Shown here: positions 10,506 through 20,348 of the stretch, one piece after another | How positions within the stretch are numbered: the stretch's first letter is position 1 | How the letters are laid out: each line of letters starts with the position of its first letter | Assembly (NCBI GenBank): GCA_028718805.1 | Contig: JAQUKY010000004.1 | Coordinates: 50,055-114,054 of the forward strand | DNA length: 64,000 nucleotides | Direction: 5' to 3' | Source: Candidatus Nanoarchaeia archaeon | GTDB taxonomy: Archaea; Nanobdellota; Nanobdellia; Pacearchaeales; GW2011-AR1 | Program-made: the position numbers and the translations under genes | The notes under the pieces: model-generated | The model's database searches: none | What the model was told of the DNA's origin: nothing | Seen by the model: only the letters and a program-made list of their open reading frames with translations

Positions 10506-11054
10506 TTACCCATAGCACATATCTAATTCTACTTTAATACTCCCAGGATACAAATCAATAGCCTGGCTTGCTCCTGCTTCGCTGCTGCAATTTTTAAAGT
10601 TTCCTTCTGTAAAATTCATGATTTCTTCTTTATTTGAGGAAGCCCGACTTGCTGAGGAAGCATTGACTTCCCTCCGATTTTCATAATAAATCTCTAGTTT
10701 GTAAGCTTTATTGCGAGAATCATCAGAGACATTAAAGCTGTGCTTAACAATCTTTGAATAATCTTCTTCTAAGACAGCACAAGCTTGTTTATCAAGATTT
10801 ATACAGTTTTCATTTCTGTAACATGCTTTAATCAATTCTTGAATGCTTTCATAGTTAGGAGTAAAAGTTGTTGTGCAATTTGTTGTGTGATACATTGTAG
10901 ACTGTAAGAAGTCCGAAATTTCAACACTTGTCCTTTCAATTTTCTCGCCTCTTCCAATTGAAATGCTCAAGAATATTAGTCCAATTACAGTAACTATAAC
11001 AATTATTACAGCAAAACCTACGATTTCGCTTTGCGATTTATTTTTTGTTTTCAT
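10506..11054 (-). CDS. Pilin-like membrane-anchored protein
   Basis: N-terminus KNKSQSEIVGFAVIIVIVTVIGLIFLSI followed by ectodomain. Confidence 0.6.
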   Translation of the reverse strand: MKTKNKSQSEIVGFAVIIVIVTVIGLIFLSISIGRGEKIERTSVEISDFLQSTMYHTTNCTTTFTPNYESIQELIKACYRNENCINLDKQACAVLEEDYSKIVKHSFNVSDDSRNKAYKLEIYYENRREVNASSASRASSNKEEIMNFTEGNFKNCSSEAGASQAIDLYPGSIKVELDMCYG

Positions 11055-11073
11055 CGTTTGTTTTATCTATTCT

Positions 11074-11150
11074 CTATTAGTAATCTCAAACTTTTTCCGC
11101 TTTGCTCTCAATTGCTTAAGCGTTTTAGTGTTGATTGATTATTAGTTTAG
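11074..11150 (-). repeat. Dispersed intergenic stem-loop repeat, short subtype
   Basis: attagtaatctcaaactttttccgctttgctctcaattgcttaagcgttttagtgttgattgattatta. Confidence 0.6.
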
Positions 11151-11164
11151 TTTATTTTTTCCTC

Positions 11165-11725
11165 CTATTTTCTCTGGCTTCCTGCCCATAGCTGGGCAAT
11201 CTCACATTTTTCATATACTATTGTGTCAAATTCAACTCTGCAAAGAGCAACAAAACTGTGAATCCTATTGTCATTTGAGGAATTTTTATTATAAACCTCA
11301 AAAATGTCGCAATTAGGGTAATTTTCAATTGTGCATTTTATCATTTCACTTTCTCTTTTGTTGAATCCAGAATATTTTAATACACTCAGGCTCGTGAATG
11401 GCCAATAGCTTTCAAAGCTTTTCTTTCCAATCAATGCCATTAATTTATCTTCGTCTACGCAGTTTGGCCTGTTTCCTGTGCAGACAAACTCTGCTGTTCC
11501 AGCAAGATTTGAAATAGCAGATAAAGTTTTAGCTTCTTCATTTTGGGTAGCAGATTCATGCAGATTCCTGAATATAATTGAAGCAGCAAATAAACCGACT
11601 AGAACAAAAAATAAGATTATTGCAACAAGCATAAATGCCATTTCCTGAATTTTCAACTGACCTTTTTTTGATTTCATTTTCATTTTAATATAATTTGCAG
11701 ACAGCAATTTGATTTTGCATGTCAA
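11165..11725 (-). CDS. Pilin-like membrane-anchored protein (start probably the internal Met of MKMKSKKGQ)
   Basis: MKSKKGQLKIQEMAFMLVAIILFFVLVGLFAAS, class III signal-peptide-like; overlaps the next gene. Confidence 0.6.
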   Translation of the reverse strand: MTCKIKLLSANYIKMKMKSKKGQLKIQEMAFMLVAIILFFVLVGLFAASIIFRNLHESATQNEEAKTLSAISNLAGTAEFVCTGNRPNCVDEDKLMALIGKKSFESYWPFTSLSVLKYSGFNKRESEMIKCTIENYPNCDIFEVYNKNSSNDNRIHSFVALCRVEFDTIVYEKCEIAQLWAGSQRK

Positions 11726-12641
11726 TGCTCTTCGCAGTTTTTGATAATGAATTAATCTTGTTACTAATCTCCATAGTTTTATCTTTAGCAGTATCCTGCA
11801 TACTGACTAAATCAAGTTCAGGATTTGAACCGCAATTTTTTAATTCAAGGAGATTTGCTTTCTCAATATAAACTCCTGCTAATTCAGAAAATTTCTTCAT
11901 TAATCTTTCAGCATTGCACTCGTAAATTTCAGGAGAGGAAAAAATTGCGGCATATAATAAATTATCATAGTAATATAAATCTTTATCCTGATTAGAGACT
12001 TTTCCATAATCATACGGACTATCACATGAAAAACCCTCACATAATCCATATACAGAAATGTTGCATTCATTTTCAAAACAGACATTTATGCCTGTGCAGT
12101 TTTTATCATCTGAGTTTTCTGCAAAATAAATGTTTTTCAAATTTAAATTTTTAATTTTATCTTTAATATCATTTGGTGTCTGATAGAAGCAATATTTTTT
12201 TCCAGAAATCATAATTAAATCATCTATTTTAAAAGGCATTTTAAAAGGCATGGAAAATAAATATAGGTTCTTGCCTTCTATAACATTTTCTGCAAAAATA
12301 TATTTCATGCTGCTGATTTCCCCGCCTTTTTCACCCCACTTCCCAAAAATTTTTTCAGAAAATGCAAGTGCTTGCTTTCCAAAAGTTCCAATGCTGTTGC
12401 AGGTAAAATACGTCCTCATGTCTTTTGCAAAATCAACTTGTTCAGATTTCAAAGAAGCTAATCCTGGCCTTGCAGGATCAAGGAGAGTCTCAATTTTAGC
12501 AGCAGTTTCAGTATTAATTTGATATTCCCCAGTATTAATGACTCTAGTAGTTGCATAAATAGCAATAAATAAGATTATGGCTCCTACAATAATTGCAAAT
12601 ATCCAGTTAAAAGACATTTCAAATCCCTTTTTATTTTCCAT
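11685..12641 (-). CDS. Pilin-like membrane-anchored protein
   Basis: MENKKGFEMSFNWIFAIIVGAIILFIAIYATTRVI N-terminus. Confidence 0.6.
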   Translation of the reverse strand: MENKKGFEMSFNWIFAIIVGAIILFIAIYATTRVINTGEYQINTETAAKIETLLDPARPGLASLKSEQVDFAKDMRTYFTCNSIGTFGKQALAFSEKIFGKWGEKGGEISSMKYIFAENVIEGKNLYLFSMPFKMPFKIDDLIMISGKKYCFYQTPNDIKDKIKNLNLKNIYFAENSDDKNCTGINVCFENECNISVYGLCEGFSCDSPYDYGKVSNQDKDLYYYDNLLYAAIFSSPEIYECNAERLMKKFSELAGVYIEKANLLELKNCGSNPELDLVSMQDTAKDKTMEISNKINSLSKTAKSIDMQNQIAVCKLY

Positions 12642-12743
12642 CTTTTTTGTTTGTTGTTTATCTTATCTATAAGGTTATACTCTTATACGCTTGGGCTTTT
12701 GTTCTCGTGACATTTTAGTATTTTTTATTACTGATTTCGTTTT

Positions 12744-12860
12744 TGGTAGTCTGTTAAATGATTTTAAGATTTGCAGATGAGAAGATTAAGCTTGAGATTA
12801 TATTTATTCAGCTTTGGAATCTCACATCCATATTATCTAGTTTTTTTATTATTGATTAGT
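12744..12860 (-). repeat. Dispersed intergenic stem-loop repeat, long subtype
   Basis: attttaagatttgcagatgagaagattaagctt core. Confidence 0.7.
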
Positions 12861-12884
12861 TTAAGTTCTGTTTAATTTTTTATC

Positions 12885-13412
12885 TTAAGACAACTTAACT
12901 AGCCCCTCATTAAATTCCTTATTGATCTTAATTGTAATTTTCCCTTTTTTAACAGGAATGCAGTAGGGATTTTTTGATTCAGTCATTTGATTTATATCAA
13001 GATGTTTTATATTTGCAAAAGGCGTGTCGCATGATTTTTCAATTGGATACAAAAACATATTGCCTTTTGAAAATTCATAGAGCATTATGTCAGAATAAAT
13101 ATCCCTTTCTGCATCTTCTCCTCTGAAAGGATTGGAAAGATTTGCAAAACAAACATAATCTAAATTTGAAGGAAGCGAATAAGGAACATTTCCAGGATCT
13201 GTAAATTTGTCAGAATTCCATGCCTTGTCAACATTAGTTTGTATATCCTCCTTAAACATGCTAATCTGCGCGCATTTTTTCAAATCCAAAAAGTGAGTTA
13301 TAGCGATTATGGCAACAGCTAAAATAAAAACAATTAAGATAATTGAAAATATCACGCCAAAACTCATTCCAAAAACCTGCTGTGCTTTCTTGTTATTTCC
13401 TCTTTTGTTCAT
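12885..13412 (-). CDS. Pilin-like membrane-anchored protein
   Basis: NKKAQQVFGMSFGVIFSIILIVFILAVAIIAITHFLDL N-terminus. Confidence 0.6.
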   Translation of the reverse strand: MNKRGNNKKAQQVFGMSFGVIFSIILIVFILAVAIIAITHFLDLKKCAQISMFKEDIQTNVDKAWNSDKFTDPGNVPYSLPSNLDYVCFANLSNPFRGEDAERDIYSDIMLYEFSKGNMFLYPIEKSCDTPFANIKHLDINQMTESKNPYCIPVKKGKITIKINKEFNEGLVKLS

Positions 13413-13460
13413 AAGAGTAATATAATTAGAGAATATTTAAAACTTGCTTAAACTCTTCTA

Positions 13461-13551
13461 GAATCTATTAAACGATTTTAAGCCTTGCAGATGAGCAGAT
13501 TAAGTTTTTGCTTCTCATGCATAACTTTTATCGTTTTTATTTATTATAGAT
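13461..13551 (-). repeat. Dispersed intergenic stem-loop repeat, long subtype
   Basis: aacgattttaagccttgcagatgagcagattaagtttttgcttctcatgcataacttttatcgttttt. Confidence 0.8.
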
Positions 13552-13564
13552 TCATTAAAAAAAA

Positions 13565-15598
13565 TTACAACTCAACAACATTCTCGCCTAAATCAACAGG
13601 CTTTACAATTATAGAACATGTGTTTGGATTAGGCTGATTATCATATTCATCCTTGCATCTTATATAATAATTCTGCATTTTCCATTCTGCATTATGAACT
13701 TCCTGGTTATCATAAGGCATTGCAATTCCATCCTTAATTTCAAAATTACAGTCTTTTGCTGAATAAGTACAGATAGAATCCTCACTTGTGATTATTTTTA
13801 AGCTTCCTTCTTTGTAAACTCTTATAACACTTGGAGGAGTTCTGTCAACTTCAACATTGAATGTAGTTGAATCATAAGCAGCATTACCACCCAAATCAAC
13901 ACACTTGAAATAATACTTATAACTGCCTGATGTTAAATCCTGTCTTTGCTTATGCTCATTTGTTCCTGTATCTAAGAATTGTATGTAATCATTTTCAATT
14001 CCTGTTGTGGAATAATAACAGATAGCATTTCCATTGTCATAACCATTATCTGTTTTTGCACTTAATTCAATAGGGATAGTATCAGTGCTTCCTTTTATTG
14101 TTTCATTAGGTCCTGTTGATAATATATTTAATGGTTGTGTTCCATAGATAATATATTCATAACTTTGAACATTAACATTTCTGCTGCCTTCTTCTGTACC
14201 TGGCTGGTCTTTGCATCTGAAATAGAACTTGTTTTCAGTCCTGTCTTTAATTCCTGTTAAAGTTGTTGAGCAAGGATAAACATTATTACTGTTCATTTCC
14301 CATAAATTAGTTGAGCAAGACATAGAATTTTCCATGTTATCAAATGTCCTGTCTTCTCTTGACCATTTGCATTCTGAAGGCTCATTAATATAAGCTTCTA
14401 TGTTTAAGTTTGTTGTGTTGAACTGTACTGGAGACTTGCTTGGGATATTTACTCCCTCTATTCTAGGAGGAGTTGTGTCAGGCCCTGGTTTAACGCAGAA
14501 TCTTACTGAAAATGCATCCTGGTTAAAGTTGCTGGTTTGTTTAGGGTTTCCATTAGCATCCATGCATCTTATATATAAGGTATAAGTCCCGTCATTTTTC
14601 AATTCAGGGTCTACTTTGTTTATTGTGTCAGGTCCAGGAAGAGATAATTTTTCAGTGTGATTATAAGCAAAGAGATTGCTTCCTCCAACATAATAAGTCA
14701 TAGAAATATAATCTCTTGTTAAATTATAATCTATTTTACATTGTGCAGGCTCATCTGTTGTAATAGTGAATTCAAGAGGAGTAAATGCATCTACACAGGT
14801 TCCATCTTCTTTGGAAATAACAACACCTGTTGCAGGAGGTCTTACTGCATTATCAGGCTTCCAGACATATCCTTTTAATAAACTCCCAATTCTTATAATA
14901 GGGCTGTTAACATCGTTTTGATTCAGCCAAACACATTTTTCTTCTGTTGTTCCCGGGTTTATTATGCCGCATGCTTGTCCTAAACTCTTGCATCTGTATT
15001 CAGAACATCCATTTTCGATTGCATTGCATTTCTCGCAGTCAGCCCCCCCAATAGGAGCTTCCCATGGCTGGCAGTTAAATTCAACAATTTTTGTTTTTTC
15101 TTTTTTGTATAAAATAAGAAATGTGATTGCTGCAGCTCCAATTCCCCAAAGCATTGGGCCTTGTCCAAGAATAGTATAAGTTGTTCCTTTTTCAGCTAAA
15201 CCAAAAACAGCAGGATGTGCCATTATCTGATAAACTGATGAACCAACCAATCCTGCAATTGCTCCTGCAAATTTTCCATTTCCTCCAATAAAACTACCAA
15301 CTAAATATCCTAATCCTGTAAATAGCCCTATGTACATTAATGAAGCTAACATTTGTGAACCAAAAAACCCCCCTCCCCCCCCTGCACTTGGTTTAAACCC
15401 TGTTAGATCTACTACCTTTGTAGGAACAGGAGATGATGAACTCCCGACAATTTCTTTAGTTGTTTCCGTAGCCGCGGCTGCTGCAGCCTCTGCTGCACTT
15501 ACCATCCACCCAAAAGCGACAATAGCAAAAATCATATTTACAATTAAAAAATACGCCTTCATTTGCGTCATTGCTTTGTTTCCTGTTTTTTTTATCAT
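13565..15598 (-). CDS. Multi-TM surface protein with Cys-rich segment and Ig-like repeats
   Basis: 677 aa; Ala-rich signal, Gly/TM region, C-x-C cluster, repeated TDEPAQCKIDY / NEPSECKWSRED-type modules. Confidence 0.65.
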   Translation of the reverse strand: MIKKTGNKAMTQMKAYFLIVNMIFAIVAFGWMVSAAEAAAAAATETTKEIVGSSSSPVPTKVVDLTGFKPSAGGGGGFFGSQMLASLMYIGLFTGLGYLVGSFIGGNGKFAGAIAGLVGSSVYQIMAHPAVFGLAEKGTTYTILGQGPMLWGIGAAAITFLILYKKEKTKIVEFNCQPWEAPIGGADCEKCNAIENGCSEYRCKSLGQACGIINPGTTEEKCVWLNQNDVNSPIIRIGSLLKGYVWKPDNAVRPPATGVVISKEDGTCVDAFTPLEFTITTDEPAQCKIDYNLTRDYISMTYYVGGSNLFAYNHTEKLSLPGPDTINKVDPELKNDGTYTLYIRCMDANGNPKQTSNFNQDAFSVRFCVKPGPDTTPPRIEGVNIPSKSPVQFNTTNLNIEAYINEPSECKWSREDRTFDNMENSMSCSTNLWEMNSNNVYPCSTTLTGIKDRTENKFYFRCKDQPGTEEGSRNVNVQSYEYIIYGTQPLNILSTGPNETIKGSTDTIPIELSAKTDNGYDNGNAICYYSTTGIENDYIQFLDTGTNEHKQRQDLTSGSYKYYFKCVDLGGNAAYDSTTFNVEVDRTPPSVIRVYKEGSLKIITSEDSICTYSAKDCNFEIKDGIAMPYDNQEVHNAEWKMQNYYIRCKDEYDNQPNPNTCSIIVKPVDLGENVVEL

Positions 15599-15625
15599 CT
15601 CTTCATTTTTATTGCTTTTATTTTA

Positions 15626-16228
15626 TCATTCCCGAACAATGCGTTCTTTTATACATTCTCCTTGATTATCTAATTCTCTTATAGAAAAAACTCTCTTCCC
15701 ATCTAAATCTTTATAATACATATGTTGTTGGCGACTTGTCCCATTTGTGTAAGCATATTGTATAAGGTATCCATTTTTTGGGAATGGATTTCTGTTAAAC
15801 ATATAACTAGTTATTGCTGCAGGATTTTCTGACCTACTGAAAATTACATCTTTTTTATTATCCAAATCAATCAGCCTATAATATCCTACTATTTGATTCA
15901 TTTCATTATTATTCCTATTATCTCCTCCAGCATTTCTTATGGCATAATTTCTTGTTTCATATTGTGCCCCTGATGCAGCTCCTCTTAGGGCTAAATCTCT
16001 TTCTGGGTCTCCAGAGTCTCCTGCTCCGGAAGCTGCCATTCCAAACAAAAGACCTCCTGCTAATCTAGAAGCTTCTTTTAAATTTCTATCTCCTTGCGGA
16101 TCAGTGTTTTGATATGCCTGATTTGGACTTTGTTCAGGAACTGTTTCACATCCTCCACAAAGCGCAGCTAACCCCATGCCCATTACTGCAATTCCTGTTA
16201 CTATCTTTTGTTTTAATGTCATCATCAT
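15626..16228 (-). CDS. Putative lipoprotein
   Basis: N-terminal hydrophobic signal followed by LCGGC lipobox-like motif. Confidence 0.55.
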   Translation of the reverse strand: MMMTLKQKIVTGIAVMGMGLAALCGGCETVPEQSPNQAYQNTDPQGDRNLKEASRLAGGLLFGMAASGAGDSGDPERDLALRGAASGAQYETRNYAIRNAGGDNRNNNEMNQIVGYYRLIDLDNKKDVIFSRSENPAAITSYMFNRNPFPKNGYLIQYAYTNGTSRQQHMYYKDLDGKRVFSIRELDNQGECIKERIVRE

Positions 16229-16318
16229 TTTAATTTTCTGTTATTTATAAACTTTGTGTTTTGTTACTATTTTATAGTTATATCAAATTTATTTTTTTGT
16301 TATATTTTTAATCTTTTT

Positions 16319-16390
16319 TGGTAATTTAACTCATTAACGCTTTAAATTATGTTTCCATAGCGTCTTAGTGTTGTTTGATTATTAATATTC
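16319..16390 (-). repeat. Dispersed intergenic stem-loop repeat, short subtype
   Basis: ggtaatttaactcattaacgctttaaattatgtttccatagcgtcttagtgttgtttgattatta. Confidence 0.6.
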
Positions 16391-16399
16391 AGTTATTTT

Positions 16400-18163
16400 T
16401 TATTTCAAACCCCCCAATATTCCCTGGGTTATTGTTTTCTTGCTCCCTTTTATTTTCCAATCAGCCCCCCCAGATGTAAACTTGTTTGCAATATTAACAT
16501 AAGCTCCGCAATCTCCTATTGAAATGCAGATTCTGTTCATCATTTGAGCATAACTTTGTTCTAAGCACTCGCAATTTTTAATGCATTTCTCACTTCCTAT
16601 TAATCCTTTTTCATATGTAACAACACATTTTGAATTTCCTAAACTGCAAACTCCTTGCGACTCGCCCCCGCTCCAGAATTTTAATCCAGGAGGTATATTT
16701 GGCAAACAAGCACCCCCTCCTAATTGCACTCCAGAAGATTTTTCTGTTTCTTTTTTGTCATCACTGCCAAAGATAGCATTGCCTGTTAACGGAGGGGTTG
16801 TAGTTCCTCCTGAAAATCCTCCTGTTCCCCCCCCTGAAAATGCAGGAGTTGTAGCTGCAGCAGTTGTTTGGGCTGTTAATCCAGTAAACTGAGCTCCCTC
16901 CAGCCAATAGCAGTCTCTCTTATCAATATTTTCACAATTCTTTCTTTCTTTTTGGTTCATACAATCTACCCATCTGTTTGCTCTGCATGCAGCTTCTGTA
17001 AAAGTTGCACTATCTGTTTTAATATCATCCTGTATGCATTGTTCTCCTCTATAATCAGCACACGGCTCAATTGTTTCTTCTCCCATAATACAAACATGCC
17101 TGTAATGCCTGCTTCCAACAGGGTCCTTGCCCTTACCTAATAAACTTGCACTATCATAAACACACCAGCTCTCCCCATTTTTATAGTCTTTTCCATTTTT
17201 AGTGTCATAGCAATTCAAATCTTTGCAAATATAATCTCCATAACTGGCACTTCCTTTTGAACAAATACTTCCCATAAAATAATCACAGTTTCCGCAACTC
17301 TTGCTTCCTGCATTTCCTTTTTGTTCGTTATACTCACAACTTGAGTTTTTGTCAATTTTTTTCTGCCAATAAGATTTGTCGTTTATCCTGCTAGAATCAT
17401 AAATATTAGCAGGATTTCCGCATGTGTCAATAAAATAAACTTCTTGTTTTCCTTCTATGCATGCTGTTTTTGTTGAAGGCCCGCAATTAGCTGCTAGTTC
17501 TTCAGCAGAGCATAAATAATCCTTGAAAAATTCAGCCTGAGAAGTTTCATTTCCCCCTGATTTTGTTTTTGAGCATTCACTTCTTGTTGTAAACTTGCAT
17601 GTTCTTCTGTAATCAACTTCATAAACACAGGCACCTTCATCCCCTAAACTTGCAACTGAAATGCAAGTCACTTCATCAGCAATATCTTTTCTAAAATCAG
17701 TTTCTAATCCATATAATCCTGAAAGCATCTTGCATCTTGTTAAAGTTACAAAACTTGCCTGATTTCCTGTTACACAGCATCCTAAACTGCATTGGGGAAT
17801 ATTACATTCAGCATTATCTGTCCAGGTTCCATTTCCGTCATTACATATTTTTTGGGGAGTGTTTTCCATACATAAACCCTCTTGAGAATCATAACAGCAA
17901 CCAGGTTTGCAAAAACTTGTTGCTTCACAAGAAGTGGTGGTTACTCTAAGAGTCCTATTTGATAAAACATCAAAAGAAGTATCGCAATTTTCTTCTAATG
18001 TATTCTGGCACCATGCCCCGTTTTTTGTTTTTTCACAGCAAACATTATATGCAGGCCAGGGACTTGCTTCTGCAGAAGCAAATGGGATTATACTTAATAC
18101 TAAAACTGCTAAAACTAAAATAATTATTCCAAATTTTTTATTTTCCATCTTTTTGTTTACCAT
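16400..18163 (-). CDS. Large Cys-rich secreted/surface protein
   Basis: 587 aa, signal peptide, dozens of Cys (CCEKTKNGAWCQ, GCCYDSQEGLCME and similar). Confidence 0.7.
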   Translation of the reverse strand: MVNKKMENKKFGIIILVLAVLVLSIIPFASAEASPWPAYNVCCEKTKNGAWCQNTLEENCDTSFDVLSNRTLRVTTTSCEATSFCKPGCCYDSQEGLCMENTPQKICNDGNGTWTDNAECNIPQCSLGCCVTGNQASFVTLTRCKMLSGLYGLETDFRKDIADEVTCISVASLGDEGACVYEVDYRRTCKFTTRSECSKTKSGGNETSQAEFFKDYLCSAEELAANCGPSTKTACIEGKQEVYFIDTCGNPANIYDSSRINDKSYWQKKIDKNSSCEYNEQKGNAGSKSCGNCDYFMGSICSKGSASYGDYICKDLNCYDTKNGKDYKNGESWCVYDSASLLGKGKDPVGSRHYRHVCIMGEETIEPCADYRGEQCIQDDIKTDSATFTEAACRANRWVDCMNQKERKNCENIDKRDCYWLEGAQFTGLTAQTTAAATTPAFSGGGTGGFSGGTTTPPLTGNAIFGSDDKKETEKSSGVQLGGGACLPNIPPGLKFWSGGESQGVCSLGNSKCVVTYEKGLIGSEKCIKNCECLEQSYAQMMNRICISIGDCGAYVNIANKFTSGGADWKIKGSKKTITQGILGGLK

Positions 18164-18164
18164 T

Positions 18165-18258
18165 TATCTATAATCTCAAACTTTTATTCGCTTTGCAGAT
18201 GAGAGGATTGAGCTTTTGCTTCTCATACTCATCCTAGTTTTTTATATTATTGATATAG
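18165..18258 (-). repeat. Dispersed intergenic stem-loop repeat, long subtype
   Basis: cgctttgcagatgagaggattgagcttttgcttctcat core. Confidence 0.75.
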
Positions 18259-18266
18259 TTTATTTT

Positions 18267-19028
18267 TTATTGTCCGGTCAAGCCAGGAACAATTACATAA
18301 CTCCTGCTTGCAAACATAAATTTATCTAATGAATTTCTGTCTGTTAAAATATAGATTGTTGTCCCCTCACTCTGCTTTTTCTTTTCAACTTTGATTGAAG
18401 GATAATAAATCATATAATTCATTGTCTCTGCAGTGCCATATCTTGCTTCCCAGTTTAATATTGATGAAGTAATCATAACTAAATTATACAGGCTTGAAGA
18501 AAAATCTATTTTAATAGTTTTATATGTTTCAGTTGAGCTTTTTTCAACAGTTAAATCTGATTCTATTTCAACTATAATATTATTAGGTATAAGAGAAGCT
18601 TTTAAAATAGGATTTTTATAAGCAACAGAATAACCCTTTCTTTCTAATGAAGATTTAACAGATTCAAGGCAATCTCTTGCTCTTGGCTGCAGATAAGTTT
18701 CTAACTCTTTTTCAATTGATTGTTTTAACAAAGGTTTCTGCATAACACAGGGTTTAAAATTTTCTTCTGTGTAACATAGATATTCAACTTTATTTCCTTG
18801 GTATAGAAAATAATTTTTAGGTTCAAAGCTTCCTCCTTGCATATCTATTTTATCCAAGGAAGTCTGAATAGGTTCTTGCATGCATTCTCTAATTTGCTGA
18901 ACAGGAGTTTTTTCAGAGATTATTGAAACAAGACTATTTCTTCCAATAAACAATAAGATTAAGACAACTACGATTGCCAAAGCAAGAATTATAAATATAG
19001 TTATTTGCCCCTTTTTTGTTTTTTTCAT
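18267..19028 (-). CDS. Pilin-like membrane-anchored protein
   Basis: MKKTKKGQITIFIILALAIVVVLILLFIGR N-terminus. Confidence 0.65.
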   Translation of the reverse strand: MKKTKKGQITIFIILALAIVVVLILLFIGRNSLVSIISEKTPVQQIRECMQEPIQTSLDKIDMQGGSFEPKNYFLYQGNKVEYLCYTEENFKPCVMQKPLLKQSIEKELETYLQPRARDCLESVKSSLERKGYSVAYKNPILKASLIPNNIIVEIESDLTVEKSSTETYKTIKIDFSSSLYNLVMITSSILNWEARYGTAETMNYMIYYPSIKVEKKKQSEGTTIYILTDRNSLDKFMFASRSYVIVPGLTGQ

Positions 19029-19075
19029 CTTATTTTTTAAAGTTATCCTCGTTTATAAATTTATTTAGGTTGATT

Positions 19076-19228
19076 TTACTTTTTCTTAACATCTTTTTCC
19101 TCTTTTGCCATTTTTTTAATTGCAGTTTCAATAAGATGAGAAATGTTTCTATAATTGCCTTTTTTCAGCATCTCTTCTATGAGATTCTTTGTTTCTTTAT
19201 CTATTGTTGCTGAAACCCTTTCTTTCAT
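19076..19228 (-). CDS. Ribbon-helix-helix (CopG-like) DNA-binding protein
   Basis: Not in the ORF track. MKERVSATIDKETKNLIEEMLKKGNYRNISHLIETAIKKMAKEEKDVKKK*. Confidence 0.75.
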   Translation of the reverse strand: MKERVSATIDKETKNLIEEMLKKGNYRNISHLIETAIKKMAKEEKDVKKK

Positions 19229-19254
19229 TAGTATTACTCCATAATATAAAATAT

Positions 19255-19288
19255 ACTTAATATATTTAATCTACCTAATATATTAAGT
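19255..19288. promoter_or_regulatory. Inverted repeat acttaatatatt-N10-aatatattaagt, candidate RHH operator
   Basis: Perfect 12-bp arms upstream of the RHH gene; spacer taatctacct shares the half-site seen at 9321. Confidence 0.55.
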
Positions 19289-19374
19289 TTACTAAATCTA
19301 CTTAATAATACTTAGTAATACATCTTTAAAAATGTTTTGAATTAGAAAATAAAATCAAATTCGGTATACAGAAA

Positions 19375-20103
19375 TCAATCTTCACTCTCAACTCTTGGGG
19401 CAAGAATAAACTTCAGCTGAATAAAAGGGGTATTGAAATCAAGCTGTAATGGATAATCATCTGCAAAGCTGATAATAACTTTATCTGTTATTTTTGTTGC
19501 CTTAACTATCTTTTGTAAATATTCTAACGAATATTTAGCATTTGCATTCTGCGCCTGTATCTTAATTTCATCTGTAAATTCTGACTTAAAGCTATTTAAT
19601 GAACCCTTGGCTCTTATGACAAATTTTCCTGCCTCTGTGACAAAGCTGCCTGAATCTGCAACAACACTGCAATCCTCTATAGCTTCTAAGAAATCAGAAG
19701 AAGACATCTCTATCCTGCTTGTAAACTCCAGGTTTGGGACCTGTTTTTCCTCTCCTTCAATCTCAATTAAAGATAAGTTAAATTCTCTTTTTATCCGGTC
19801 TATAATTTCAATCTTTAATTCATTTTCCTGCTTTTCCATAATCAAAATGCTTCCAATAGAGCATCTTCTCAAAACAGCCTTAAGACTTTCTAAACTCACT
19901 CCTAAAACTTCTTCTCTTTCTATTTGAAACTCAGAAAAAGCAGTATTCGGCAGTTTAAAAGAAACCATTGCAACATTTGCAGGGTCAATAGCGAGTATGC
20001 TCATTCCCTCCTTATTAACTTTTATTCTTACCTCTAAAACAAGTTCCGAGATTATGCTGATAATCTCTGAAAACAACTTTGGATTTTCTAATTTTAATAA
20101 CAT
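19375..20103 (-). CDS. pcn: DNA polymerase sliding clamp (PCNA)
   Basis: Full-length archaeal PCNA pattern (IDPANVAMVSFKLP, ADDYPLQLDF, FILAPRVE). Confidence 0.93.
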   Translation of the reverse strand: MLLKLENPKLFSEIISIISELVLEVRIKVNKEGMSILAIDPANVAMVSFKLPNTAFSEFQIEREEVLGVSLESLKAVLRRCSIGSILIMEKQENELKIEIIDRIKREFNLSLIEIEGEEKQVPNLEFTSRIEMSSSDFLEAIEDCSVVADSGSFVTEAGKFVIRAKGSLNSFKSEFTDEIKIQAQNANAKYSLEYLQKIVKATKITDKVIISFADDYPLQLDFNTPFIQLKFILAPRVESED

Positions 20104-20133
20104 TTCATTCTTTATTATTTTATTTTTTCTTTG

Positions 20134-20222
20134 TTAGTAATCTTATAAACGATTTTGAGCTATGTTTGAGTAGCTATAGCTTATCTTTCATAACTTAACT
20201 TGTTTTTAATTATTACTGATAG
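20134..20222 (-). repeat. Dispersed intergenic stem-loop repeat between pcn and primase
   Basis: ttagtaatcttataaacgattttgagctatgtttgagtag...ttaattattactgat. Confidence 0.7.
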
Positions 20223-20348
20223 TACTACTTATTAAAAACCCCTATTTACTTTTAAATATTATGGCAATAAGATATATGTTACTCCCATTAATTATTTAAA
20301 CATCACTTTTTTATTTATTTTACCCTTTGGACAGGGATTAATAAAAAG

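Noticed and set aside
235-19927. Numerous plus-strand ORFs antisense to minus-strand genes (e.g. 235..576, 4340..4555, 7506..7724, 8544..8795, 15330..15665, 16581..16892, 19607..19927)
   Set aside because: Low-complexity, antisense to well-supported coding genes, no recognisable domains.
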